Shown here: positions 1 through 8,544 of the stretch, in pieces | Position numbering within the stretch: position 1 is the stretch's first letter | Layout: every line of letters begins with the position of its first letter | From: Dehalococcoidia bacterium | Lineage (GTDB): Bacteria; Chloroflexota; Dehalococcoidia; Lucifugimonadales; Lucifugimonadaceae | Length of the DNA stretch: 32,158 nt | Assembly (NCBI GenBank): GCA_002728715.1 | Contig: PBVQ01000020.1 | Coordinates: 1 to 32,158, forward strand | Direction of reading: 5' to 3' | Position numbers and translations under genes: made by a program | Notes under the pieces: model-generated | The model's database searches: none | What the model was told of the DNA's origin: nothing | Seen by the model: only the letters and a program-made list of their open reading frames with translations

Positions 1-541
<541 letters not shown>

Positions 542-618
542 GGGCTGGTAGCTCAGCCGGTTAGAGCGCTACTCTGATAAAGTAGAGGTCGGATGTTCGA
601 GTCATCCTCAGCCCACCA
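542..618 (+). tRNA. tRNA-Ile (anticodon GAU)
   Basis: A 77-base cloverleaf with encoded CCA. The acceptor stem is GGGCTGG paired with TCAGCCC (one G-U), the D stem is GCTC/GAGC, the anticodon stem is CTACT/AGTAG with loop CTGATAA (anticodon GAT), and the T stem is GGATG/CATCC with loop TTCGAGT. Its position just after 16S matches the usual internal spacer tRNA of a bacterial rrn operon, but here no tRNA-Ala and no 23S gene follow. Confidence 0.97.
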
Positions 619-660
619 ACTCAATTCAAACTCAAGTCAGAACATATTGTGTAGGTTATT

Positions 661-951
661 TTATGAGTTTAACTCTTTCATAGTATAAAAATCTACTACA
701 GGAGTAATGGATATAGATCCTATTTTTTTTGTATGCCCAATTGTTTTTTCTATATTAATGTAGTCGGTAGTTTCTAGTAATAAAAACATTTTATGTTCAG
801 TTGGATTAGCAACAAAATAATGTACTTTTACGTTATTTTCCTTAGCTTTATCATATATTTTTGCAAAAGCATTTATTTTTTCAGGATCACTATTTGGTTC
901 TCCAGGACATGTATCTGGAGGATGAGTAAATGTAATATGATAATAGGTCAA
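661..951 (-). CDS. Small DUF3303-like / dimeric alpha-beta barrel protein
   Basis: This 96-residue soluble protein has no signal peptide. Its pattern is a beta strand at the N-terminus (YYHITFTH), a helix around residues 24-38, then VKVHYFVANP, a strand (KMFLLLET), a second helix and a final strand ending in ITPVVDFY. This resembles small ferredoxin-fold proteins of the DUF3303 type, which usually end in a similar 'PV' strand; the family assignment is by eye and tentative. The start is TTG, chosen because AGGAG lies 7-8 bases upstream. It is convergent with the tRNA-Ile gene and downstream of the cupredoxin gene on the same strand. Function is unknown; a role as a small dimeric sensor or monooxygenase-like protein is conceivable. 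Confidence 0.65.
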   Translation of the reverse strand: MTYYHITFTHPPDTCPGEPNSDPEKINAFAKIYDKAKENNVKVHYFVANPTEHKMFLLLETTDYINIEKTIGHTKKIGSISITPVVDFYTMKELNS

Positions 952-1046
952 ATAAAAACTCCTAATAAAGAAATTGTAAACATCATTTACAAATTCTACA
1001 ATTTATCTTTATATGCGGTCGATAAATATCAACCGCATATTTCATT

Positions 1047-1080
1047 TTTTATTCAACAATAATTTTTATTCAACAATAAT
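1047..1080. repeat. Two tandem copies of a 17-bp unit at the end of the cupredoxin gene
   Basis: The 17-base unit TTTTATTCAACAATAAT occurs at 1047-1063 and again, identically, at 1064-1080. The second copy contains the last codons and the TAA stop (1066-1068) of the cupredoxin gene, and the first lies just beyond the stop. It is most likely a local slippage duplication that left the protein end unchanged. Confidence 0.85.
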
Positions 1081-1644
1081 TTTGTTTACCATGCCTAGTT
1101 GATAATGTCCTGGTGTATTGCAAATAAATGCGTAGGTTCCTGGTTCAATATCCTCAAGTAATAACTCACCTGATTCGCCTGGTTGCAAGCCTGAAATTTT
1201 CCCCAAAATGTCTAGTTTACTTTCGTCAGCCATTGAGGAGTCATCAGTTAACTCCAAATTTTCATAATTGTCGCTATTTAGTAGCACCATGTTATGCTCT
1301 AAATTACCATTATTAACAAGTGTTAGTTTTATTTTGCCTTCTTTTATAGAATTTGTGGAATCAACACTAACATCCCACTCGGACATAGTGATTTCAACAT
1401 CGCTTGTAGCATCTGTCATAGATGAAATTGTTGTGTTGTCTGTAGGAGCAGTTGTTGCTGTTGGCATAGGAGCAGTTGTCGCTGTTGGCATAGGAGCAGT
1501 TGTCGCTGTTGGCATAGGAGTAGTTGTCGCTGTTGGCATAGGTGCCGTATAATCATTTGTATCATTTGAATCGTTATTTGAACATGATAAAATTGATAAT
1601 ATCATCAAAATTGCAGATATAAAAATTATATTTTTTCTTTTCAT
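1066..1644 (-). CDS. Cupredoxin-domain lipoprotein
   Basis: A predicted exported, lipid-anchored blue-copper-type protein of 192 residues. I start it at the ATG at 1644, because AGAGGG lies just upstream and the next residues form a lipoprotein signal peptide (MKRKNIIF, a hydrophobic core, then ILSC, with Cys21 as lipidated residue). A Thr/Pro/Ala linker follows, with four PMPTATTA repeats at about residues 35-66. The C-terminal ~105 residues form a cupredoxin domain with the expected type 1 copper ligands His117 (LEHNM), Cys175, His180 and Met185 in CNTPGHYQLGM. Such proteins carry electrons or bind copper at the cell surface. The partner is unknown, as no oxidase or copper gene is adjacent. 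A longer in-frame start at 1704 is open but would place 20 charged residues before the signal. Confidence 0.88.
   Translation of the reverse strand: MKRKNIIFISAILMILSILSCSNNDSNDTNDYTAPMPTATTTPMPTATTAPMPTATTAPMPTATTAPTDNTTISSMTDATSDVEITMSEWDVSVDSTNSIKEGKIKLTLVNNGNLEHNMVLLNSDNYENLELTDDSSMADESKLDILGKISGLQPGESGELLLEDIEPGTYAFICNTPGHYQLGMVNKIIVE
1445..1540 (-). repeat. Four 24-bp tandem repeats coding PMPTATTA units
   Basis: Four consecutive 24-base units at 1445-1468, 1469-1492, 1493-1516 and 1517-1540 differ by only one or two bases. They lie in frame within the lipoprotein linker and each codes eight residues, so gain or loss of a unit keeps the frame. This is typical of a slippage-prone cell-surface linker. 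Confidence 0.95.
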
Positions 1645-1779
1645 TTTTCCCTCTAATTTTTTAAAAAATATTTTTGTTGATAATTTAATTTTATTATTTT
1701 GCAACTGAAATTTTATTAATTATATTCTGAAAATAAAATACTAAAAATAAATTTTTTCAAGGAAATTTTAAACTTAATT

Positions 1780-1788
1780 TGGTATAAT
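1780..1788 (+). promoter_or_regulatory. Extended -10 promoter candidate
   Basis: TGGTATAAT (TG at 1780-1781, TATAAT at 1783-1788) is a perfect extended -10 element, for which a good -35 is not required; none is visible here. Initiation near 1795 would give a leader of about 165 bases to the agarase-like gene. In an AT-rich genome TATAAT alone is weak evidence; the added TG raises it. Confidence 0.5.
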
Positions 1789-1947
1789 TATCACGTGCGA
1801 TTCTGTCCCATTCTAGATAATTATTTTTTTCATAAAAATTATTTCATATAACAAAAAAAATATAAATCTTGTTTATTTTTCCTTATCTAAAGAATACATT
1901 TATACAATACAAAACTTACATTAGGTTATATAATTTCAGAAAAAAGT

Positions 1948-1951
1948 AGGA
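1948..1951 (+). promoter_or_regulatory. Ribosome binding site supporting an ATT start at 1961
   Basis: AGGA at 1948-1951 is followed by nine bases and then ATT at 1961. No ATG, GTG or TTG lies in this frame between the stop at 1931-1933 and the ATG at 2063, yet the frame codes conserved residues. The site therefore favours initiation at ATT, a rare but known start codon (as in infC and pcnB of E. coli). Confidence 0.45.
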
Positions 1952-1960
1952 CTAAAACTT

Positions 1961-3007
1961 ATTTATTTCAAGCTTGAGAAAATAAAAAATAAATGGTGGT
2001 TTATATCTCCATCTGGAGATATATTTTTTTCTATTGGTTTAAATCATTTTTATCCATCCACGATGAAATATTCTGAAAATATATCTATTTGGAAAGAAAA
2101 ATATAATTCAGATGTTAAAGAATGGTTGAAAAAATCAGTATCGATTAATATGAATAAGTGGAGATTTAATACTATTGGGTGGGTACAGGATGTAACGATA
2201 AGAAATTTTCAGCATTCGAGGGGCTTTACCCGTGAAGAATACAATATTGTTAACTTGCCATATTGCCATATGCTTCCTTTTACCGAATCTCACCAGTGGG
2301 AAAAGCATAATAATCATTACGATATATTAAATTCTGAATGGGAAGATTGGTGTGATTATGTTTCACGTACACACGTTACGGAAATGTCTGATGATCCAAA
2401 CCTAATTGGATATTTTTATTCAGATTGTCCAACTTGGGTGCATACTCGACCTGTAAATGAATGGAGAGGTCCTATATTTGATCCAGATTTTCTAAACTCA
2501 AAATCTGGCAGTAAAGAACTTTCAAAATTAGCTAATCATTATTATAAAACTACTTATAAATCCATAAAGCGATATGATAAAAATCACCTGATTCTTGGAG
2601 ATAGATATGAAGCAACTGAAAAATTACCCGATGAAGTTGTAAATGCTGCCTTGCCTTATATTGACATACTTTCATTTCAAGATTTTAAAAACCCGGTTGC
2701 AAATATGCTTTACTGGTATAAAAAAACAGATATGCCTGTACTTTTAGCTGATTCAGCAAAAATCAAATGGGATACATTACCAGGAGAAATTTCTTATAAT
2801 GATGGTCAATGGTACTCAGAAATTCTAAGTGATTTACAGGATAACCCAGGGTGTGTAGGTTTTCATCTTTGTGGTGGATATCAAAGAAACCGTTCTAGAA
2901 GATATGGTCTTATTGATGAGCAAGAAATTCCGGATAAAAAAAATCTTCCTAAAATTATAAAAGCAAATGAAAATAACATCAAATGGGTAGAAGATAATTC
3001 AAAATAA
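1961..3007 (+). CDS. Agarase-like / GH-type TIM-barrel protein
   Basis: The first ATG in frame is at 2063 (314 residues), but the frame is open back to 1934 and reads KWWFISPSGDIFFSIGLNHF just upstream. This looks like the standard first strand of agarase-like and GH42/GH86-like TIM-barrel proteins ('WW-voice' signature W-W-F-x-x-P-x-G-x-x-F-F-S-x-G-x-N-H). I therefore propose ATT at 1961 as start, giving 348 residues beginning MYFKLEKIKN. Further barrel features are FNTIGW, GYFYSDCPTW (Asp155), YDKNHLILGDRYE and DMPVLLAD. There is no signal peptide, so it is probably cytoplasmic. The substrate is unknown and catalytic residues cannot be fixed by eye. The alternative is a 5'-damaged gene that has lost its start. 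The MFS gene downstream overlaps or abuts its 3' end. Confidence 0.75.
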   Translation: MYFKLEKIKNKWWFISPSGDIFFSIGLNHFYPSTMKYSENISIWKEKYNSDVKEWLKKSVSINMNKWRFNTIGWVQDVTIRNFQHSRGFTREEYNIVNLPYCHMLPFTESHQWEKHNNHYDILNSEWEDWCDYVSRTHVTEMSDDPNLIGYFYSDCPTWVHTRPVNEWRGPIFDPDFLNSKSGSKELSKLANHYYKTTYKSIKRYDKNHLILGDRYEATEKLPDEVVNAALPYIDILSFQDFKNPVANMLYWYKKTDMPVLLADSAKIKWDTLPGEISYNDGQWYSEILSDLQDNPGCVGFHLCGGYQRNRSRRYGLIDEQEIPDKKNLPKIIKANENNIKWVEDNSK

Positions 3008-4229
3008 TATAACAAAAAAACTTGGAGCTTTTAGTAACTCTAGATATAGGCGTTATTGGCTTGGATCATTAGCTTCTGTTGGTTCTATACAGATGGCAGT
3101 AATGGCTCAGGGTTGGTTGATTGTTGATGGATTGGATGGTTCTGCTTTATCTTTAGGTTATCTTGGAGCTGCATCATCTTTACCGACTATATTAATTAAT
3201 TTATTTGGAGGTGCATTAGCGGATAGAATAGATAGAAGAAAATTAATAATGATAATTTCTGGATGTGCTTCATTAGTATTATTAATATTAGCAGTTCTTG
3301 ATTCAACAAATTATGTAAAAATTTGGCACGTTATTTTGCTTGCTTCAATACAGGCTTTTATCATGGGTTTTGATGGGCCTGTTAGAAGTTCTTTTTTCCC
3401 ACTATTAATTGAAAGAAAACATATGATGAGTGCTGTAGCTTTAGGATCTATAATGTGGCAATTTAGTCGCTTAGTTACTCCAGTGCTTGGAGGTATTATT
3501 ATAAGATATGGTGATACTCATACAGTATTTTATATAGCTGTTTTAGGTTGGTTAAGTATGTTGATTTCGATATATTCAATAAAACTATCATTAGAGAATA
3601 TTAAGACACATAAAAATGTTTTTATAGAAATAAATGAAGGTATAAGATTTATTGCTTCCAGAATAGATTTTAAAATACTAATTGGATTAACTTATTCCAC
3701 ACATTTTTTTGGTTTTCAGTATCTTCAATTAATGCCATTGTTTGCACAAAAACTAGGTAGAGATGCTGATGGATTTGGTTTGCTTTTATCGTCTACGGGA
3801 CTAGGATCGCTTCTTGGAACCTTGATAGTTGCTAAGGTCAGAAAAAGTAATAATGTAGGAAAAATTATGCTAATGGGATCATTGCTTTTTTGTGTTTCAA
3901 TATCATTTTTTTCTTTGGTTACAACATTCTATTTAGCTCTAGTTTTTCTTTTTATTGGGGGTGCATGTAATACAATATTTTTTGTTATTGGAATGACAGT
4001 TTTACAAGTAAGAGTTCCAGAAAATATTAGAGGGAGAGTAATGGGTATTTATACGATAACTTTTAGTCTTATTCCTTTGGGAGGATTGATGTCAGGAATT
4101 GTTGCAAATATTTTCGATATAACAGTAGCTGTTTTAGTTGGATCTACAATACTTGCGATTATATTTATATTTATGTTTATTACTCAACCTACTTTTAGAA
4201 ATCTTAGTGGATCAAGCTTTGAAAGTTAG
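2997..4229 (+). CDS. MFS transporter, EntS/MFS_3-like
   Basis: An inner-membrane major facilitator permease with about 12 predicted helices. The first ATG is at 3093 (378 residues), but the frame is open back to 2991 and codes KLGAFSNSRYRRYWLGSLAS upstream, the usual N-terminal segment of this family (F-x-N-x-x-Y-R-x-Y-W-x-G). No ATG, GTG or TTG precedes it; ATT at 2997 (410 residues) or ATA at 3009 are the only likely starts. The family signature GGALADRIDRRK, between helices 2 and 3, is intact, and ENIRGRVMG is the equivalent in the second half. Members export siderophores, drugs or metabolites; the substrate here is unknown. The proposed start overlaps the end of the agarase-like gene by 11 bases, suggesting translational coupling. 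Confidence 0.85.
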   Translation: MQNNITKKLGAFSNSRYRRYWLGSLASVGSIQMAVMAQGWLIVDGLDGSALSLGYLGAASSLPTILINLFGGALADRIDRRKLIMIISGCASLVLLILAVLDSTNYVKIWHVILLASIQAFIMGFDGPVRSSFFPLLIERKHMMSAVALGSIMWQFSRLVTPVLGGIIIRYGDTHTVFYIAVLGWLSMLISIYSIKLSLENIKTHKNVFIEINEGIRFIASRIDFKILIGLTYSTHFFGFQYLQLMPLFAQKLGRDADGFGLLLSSTGLGSLLGTLIVAKVRKSNNVGKIMLMGSLLFCVSISFFSLVTTFYLALVFLFIGGACNTIFFVIGMTVLQVRVPENIRGRVMGIYTITFSLIPLGGLMSGIVANIFDITVAVLVGSTILAIIFIFMFITQPTFRNLSGSSFES

Positions 4230-4350
4230 GTATAAATGTTATAATTTATATCCTGTAAAATCCTTATTTGAATTAAGTTATTTCATAGACGAATTTTATG
4301 ATTATATGTAAATTTATATTGTTATTGTTTTATAAATTGGAGCGAAAAAA

Positions 4351-5235
4351 ATGAAAGTACTAATTACAGGTGGAAATGGTAGAGCTGGAACTTATGTTGT
4401 TAAGGAGTTCTTAAATCATGGATATGAAGTTGTAAATGCAGATTTGAGTTCTCCAAATTTTATTGAGCCAACTGATACAAAAACAGAAAATTTATCATCG
4501 AAAAAAATTGATTTTACTGACTTTGGCCAGACTTTGTCAGCCGTTAATGGATGTGATGCAATAGTTCATTTAGCTGCAATACCAAATCCTATGACCTTAC
4601 CTCCACATGAGGTTTTTAGAATTAATATGACTTCAGCATATAATGTTCTTGAATCTGCTTTTTTATATGACATAAAGAAAATTGTAATAGCATCATCAAT
4701 AAATGCTATCGGTGCTGCTTTTCCCTATGAACTTTGGGGAATAGAACCAATAATGCCAAATTATCTACCTGTTGACGAAAATCATCCTACGAGATCATCA
4801 GATGTTTATGCAACTACTAAATGGTTAGGAGAAGAAATGGCAGAAGCGTTTGCCAGAAGATATGATACTCAAATTGCTAGTTTAAGATTTATGGGGTTAT
4901 GGGATGAAAATAGATTATTAAATCATAAAAAAGATTTAAACAAAGATGAAATTACACCTAGAAAAATTTGTGGATTTTTTTCTTATACTGATCGAAGAGA
5001 TGCTGCAAAATCCTGTAGGCTAAGTATTGAAAATGATTGGAAAGGTCATGAGGCATTTTTTATTAGTTCTTCTGATACAACATCCAATATTCGATCTTCA
5101 GAATTAATAAATATGGCTTATCCAGGCGTAAAATTAAATCAAAAATTTAAGGAAAATGAATCACTTATTAGTATATCTAAAGCGAAAAATTTTATGAATT
5201 GGGAACCTGAACATTCATGGCGAGATATAAAGTAA
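4351..5235 (+). CDS. NAD(P)-dependent sugar epimerase/dehydratase (extended SDR)
   Basis: A 294-residue extended short-chain dehydrogenase/reductase. The N-terminal Rossmann motif is GGNGRAG (Gly7, Gly10, Gly13), followed by an Asp at the end of strand 2 (VNADL), consistent with NAD binding. The active site is Ser115/116 (IASSINA), Tyr153 and Lys157 (YATTK). The general family acts on nucleotide sugars or sugar acids; the sequence looks closest to uronate-dehydrogenase-like and UDP-glucose-4-epimerase-like members, but substrate cannot be assigned. The start has GGAG eight bases upstream. It is preceded by a 121-base gap after the MFS gene and followed after 16 bases by the FtsX permease. Confidence 0.85.
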   Translation: MKVLITGGNGRAGTYVVKEFLNHGYEVVNADLSSPNFIEPTDTKTENLSSKKIDFTDFGQTLSAVNGCDAIVHLAAIPNPMTLPPHEVFRINMTSAYNVLESAFLYDIKKIVIASSINAIGAAFPYELWGIEPIMPNYLPVDENHPTRSSDVYATTKWLGEEMAEAFARRYDTQIASLRFMGLWDENRLLNHKKDLNKDEITPRKICGFFSYTDRRDAAKSCRLSIENDWKGHEAFFISSSDTTSNIRSSELINMAYPGVKLNQKFKENESLISISKAKNFMNWEPEHSWRDIK

Positions 5236-5251
5236 TTTTCTTGGTGAAAAT

Positions 5252-8200
5252 TTGATTAGCATAACTATTACAAGACTAATTAGAGACAAGTTTTTTTCGC
5301 TTGGGATTTTGATTTCTGTATTTATTGCATCCATAGTTGTAGCTGGTGGTTTTATGTATCAGAATAGTTTTCATAGGATTACAGTGAAAAACTCTTTAGA
5401 TGAAATTGGCACCTATAATAAGAATATACGTATAGACTCACAATGGATCCCATTAGAATATAAAGAAATACAAAAAACGAACTTACTTATAGAAGAATTA
5501 ACGGACAATAATATAATTGATGAAATTAAGTATGATTCGACTTATCATTTACGTACTAAGGAGCATTTTTGGAATAAAAACGATGATAAAGTAATATCTG
5601 GAGATTTAGTTTCAAGACTATTTTTTCACACTTCTAACAATCTAATGGAAAATATTGAAATTATAGAAGGTAATTATCCAAAAAATGAAATTACATATGA
5701 TAATGATATTAATACATTAGAAGTTATTATATACAAAAACCGTAGCAAAAATATAAGGCATGATTACCAACTTAAGAATTTAGAAATCAATGACATTATT
5801 TCTGCTCAATCTATTCCAAGAAAAATAGGATTAGTTAGAGCAAAAATTGTTGGTGTTTTTGATATAAAAGATCCTTATAGCGAGTTCTGGAATGGTGATC
5901 CATCATTATTATTAGATCCTGATCCTCCTATGATTTTTGGAGGAAGAGAACGCCCTATAGTTTTATTCACAAATTTTGAAGCTTTTACCCAAGGTTTAGA
6001 ATCTTCAAATTCTGGATTGCCTGTTGATTATCAAAAAATTTTTCACATTGATACTTCGAAAATTTTATCACTTAGCACTAATGATATTTTGAAAAACTTA
6101 AGAGATTTTCAAAATGAAGTATTTACAAAAATTCCTAGATCTAATGTTTATATAAGTATTATCCCTACAATAGAAAGAGTAGAAAATAAAATTCTATTTC
6201 TAAAACTACCGATGTATATAATTGGCTCTTTTGCTATAACATTTGTACTATTTTACGTGTTCTTAATTTCTAAGATAATCAACAACAAAAGATCGGTCGA
6301 AATAGCGGTTTTACTATCAAGAGGTTTGTCATTTAGACAACTATTTAATATTTCAATTTTTGAATCATTCTTCATTGTTTTTATTCCAGGATTATTGGGT
6401 ACCTTTATCGCTTTTTATTTACTTCAAATTACCAGTGATTTTAAATTTTTTAATCCAATAACTAATGGGAATGATCTTTATATAAATCTTAATCTAAGGG
6501 TTTATTTTTATGTTTTTATTATGAATATTATAATTTTATTTGTTCTATTAATACCATTATTTGAAAAATTATTTTCAAAAATATCTATAAATATTAGTAC
6601 TCAAATTTTTTCTGATAGCAGAAACTTTTTTCATAAATTCTTTATTGATTACTTGCTCATTTTACTTTTTGGAGTTTTTATTTGGCAGCTAGTAAATAGA
6701 GGGATTGTTTATTCAGATATTGATAATAACTTGTATATTGACATTGTAATATTATTAGCGCCAGTAATGTTTTTACTTGGAGTTATTTTAATAATATTAA
6801 GAGTTTTTCCGCTGATAGTAAACATATTACATTTTTTAATCTACAGTGTTTCTAGTGTAGGTGTATTTATTGCAATAGTCAGACTAAAGAGAAATTTTAA
6901 TTGGTATTCATTAAGTTTATTACTGACAGTTTTTACTATAAGCTTATCAGTCATTATTGGGAGCTTAACATCAACATTAGATAGAAGCAGTAGAGAAAAA
7001 GTTTTATATGATATACCTTCAGATTTAAGATTAATAATTAGAGAACCAATTAATCAGAATGATATATATGAATTAAGTAATATTGACGGAATTATATTTG
7101 TTTCATCTGCTTTTAGAGAAGAAGGAATAATTGGTACTACTCAACAGGGTCCAAGCTTTACTCTTCTTGGTTTAGATACAAAAAATATAGAAGAATTTAT
7201 TTGGTATAGAGAAGATTTTTCTCAAATAAATAAATCAAAATTATTTGATAAGATTAGAAAATTGCCTGATCCACCACCTATTAATATTCCCCTAGAAGCC
7301 ACTCATCTTTCTGCTAGTAGTATGCAAGAACCATACGTAAAAGATCACTTTTTTTGGATTATTCTTGAAGATTCTGAAAAAAGAAAAGTAACAGTAACCC
7401 TAGGGCAAATTGAATCTAATTGGACTAATAAAGTTGCAAAAATTCCATCTCACTTAAAACATCCAATTGAAATAGTTTCTATTCAAACATTTATGCCTGT
7501 ATCTGGAGACTCAGGTACCCCAACTGATTGGTATGTTGATAATGTAAGAGCTATAGGGCCTTCACTAGATAAGGTGCTAATTGACTTTGAAGAAGATAAT
7601 TATTGGTCTCCTTTACCGACATCAAACGGATTGGATGACACCATTGAAATAATTTCTGATGTTCAAAAAGAAAATCAATTTGCAAAGATTAGTTTGGATG
7701 TTGGTACTATAGTTGGAGTGAGAGGAATTTATAGAAACTCTAATGGTAAACCGATTCCTATTGCTGTTTCTAAAAGTTATTTGAACCTAACGGAAAATCT
7801 AATTGGAGACTACGCTGTTGTACAAGTTTATGGTGGATTTGTGCCCGTAGAGATAGTTGCGATTGTTGATAATTTTCCAACCTTAGATCCTATGGATGAT
7901 CCATTTATTATTCTTGATGTCAATAGTCTGTTAAACTTTCTTGAATTTAGAGGTATGGTGAATGTTTCTGAGAATGAGTTTTTTATTGATGTTGATGAAT
8001 TTAGAAAGAATGAAATAAAAGATCAAATTAATAATTTATTTATGTCATCAACGATAAAAGATGCAGATGAAAATCTCAAACAAACTTTAGTAGACCCGAC
8101 CACAATATTAGGGTGGAAAGTAACATCTTATTTATCGATTTTATTATCTACTATAATATTAGTTTTATCATTTTATTCATATTTTTTTGCTTTTTATACA

Positions 8201-8521
8201 AATAATAGAAAAGATGCATTCATACTAAAGTCGATTGGAATTTCACGTAGAACATTCATACTTTCTTTATTTTTAGAAAATCTTTTATTAGTTATATTTG
8301 GATTATTTATTGGAATAATTTCAGGTTATTACTCAGCCAAATTATCAATAAGTGGGATAAATTATTTTTATGATGGAAAATTACCTTTGCCCCCAGTTGT
8401 CTTTGAATGGAATTTTATACCATTGATAATATTTTTATTTTTTATACTAATTATTAATATATCTTCAATCTATTTCATATTTAAAAAATTTGTTTATGAT
8501 AAAGTTGAATTAATTAGATAA
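5252..8521 (+). CDS. Large FtsX/MacB-type ABC transporter permease
   Basis: A 1089-residue membrane protein with an N-terminal anchor (about 14-37) and an extracytoplasmic domain (38-315). The first FtsX helix block is at about 318-342, 365-393 and 415-437, with further helices between 463 and 571, and a large second outer domain spans 575-950. A C-terminal FtsX block lies at 960-983, 1005-1030 and 1055-1080. Both blocks carry the family cytoplasmic motif: RSVEIAVLLSRGLSFRQLF and RKDAFILKSIGISRRTF. Such permeases work with a LolD/MacB-type ATPase in lipoprotein or peptide handling, but no ATPase is encoded nearby. Residues 680-800 look like an inserted beta-sandwich (WYVDNVRAIG). The start is TTG with GGTGA upstream. 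Confidence 0.88.
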   Translation: MISITITRLIRDKFFSLGILISVFIASIVVAGGFMYQNSFHRITVKNSLDEIGTYNKNIRIDSQWIPLEYKEIQKTNLLIEELTDNNIIDEIKYDSTYHLRTKEHFWNKNDDKVISGDLVSRLFFHTSNNLMENIEIIEGNYPKNEITYDNDINTLEVIIYKNRSKNIRHDYQLKNLEINDIISAQSIPRKIGLVRAKIVGVFDIKDPYSEFWNGDPSLLLDPDPPMIFGGRERPIVLFTNFEAFTQGLESSNSGLPVDYQKIFHIDTSKILSLSTNDILKNLRDFQNEVFTKIPRSNVYISIIPTIERVENKILFLKLPMYIIGSFAITFVLFYVFLISKIINNKRSVEIAVLLSRGLSFRQLFNISIFESFFIVFIPGLLGTFIAFYLLQITSDFKFFNPITNGNDLYINLNLRVYFYVFIMNIIILFVLLIPLFEKLFSKISINISTQIFSDSRNFFHKFFIDYLLILLFGVFIWQLVNRGIVYSDIDNNLYIDIVILLAPVMFLLGVILIILRVFPLIVNILHFLIYSVSSVGVFIAIVRLKRNFNWYSLSLLLTVFTISLSVIIGSLTSTLDRSSREKVLYDIPSDLRLIIREPINQNDIYELSNIDGIIFVSSAFREEGIIGTTQQGPSFTLLGLDTKNIEEFIWYREDFSQINKSKLFDKIRKLPDPPPINIPLEATHLSASSMQEPYVKDHFFWIILEDSEKRKVTVTLGQIESNWTNKVAKIPSHLKHPIEIVSIQTFMPVSGDSGTPTDWYVDNVRAIGPSLDKVLIDFEEDNYWSPLPTSNGLDDTIEIISDVQKENQFAKISLDVGTIVGVRGIYRNSNGKPIPIAVSKSYLNLTENLIGDYAVVQVYGGFVPVEIVAIVDNFPTLDPMDDPFIILDVNSLLNFLEFRGMVNVSENEFFIDVDEFRKNEIKDQINNLFMSSTIKDADENLKQTLVDPTTILGWKVTSYLSILLSTIILVLSFYSYFFAFYTNNRKDAFILKSIGISRRTFILSLFLENLLLVIFGLFIGIISGYYSAKLSISGINYFYDGKLPLPPVVFEWNFIPLIIFLFFILIINISSIYFIFKKFVYDKVELIR

Positions 8522-8544
8522 AATTAATTAGTTAAAAATTTATT

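Larger units (their letters stand above)
1645..1960. other. AT-rich divergent intergenic region
   Basis: These 316 bases separate the minus-strand lipoprotein gene from the plus-strand agarase-like gene. The region contains an extended -10 promoter-like motif (1780-1788) and no ATG, so no small gene is evident. The only open stretch is a TTG-started frame near 1868 that stops at the TAG at 1946-1948, which I do not believe is coding. I see no strong RNA structure. Confidence 0.6.

Noticed and set aside
793-1062. Plus-strand 89-codon open frame
   Set aside because: It lies opposite the 661-951 gene, has low-complexity hydrophobic content and no family features.
1445-1540. Regular tandem repeats that might be a CRISPR array
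   Set aside because: The units are contiguous with no spacers, are in frame within a lipoprotein gene and code a Pro/Thr/Ala linker.
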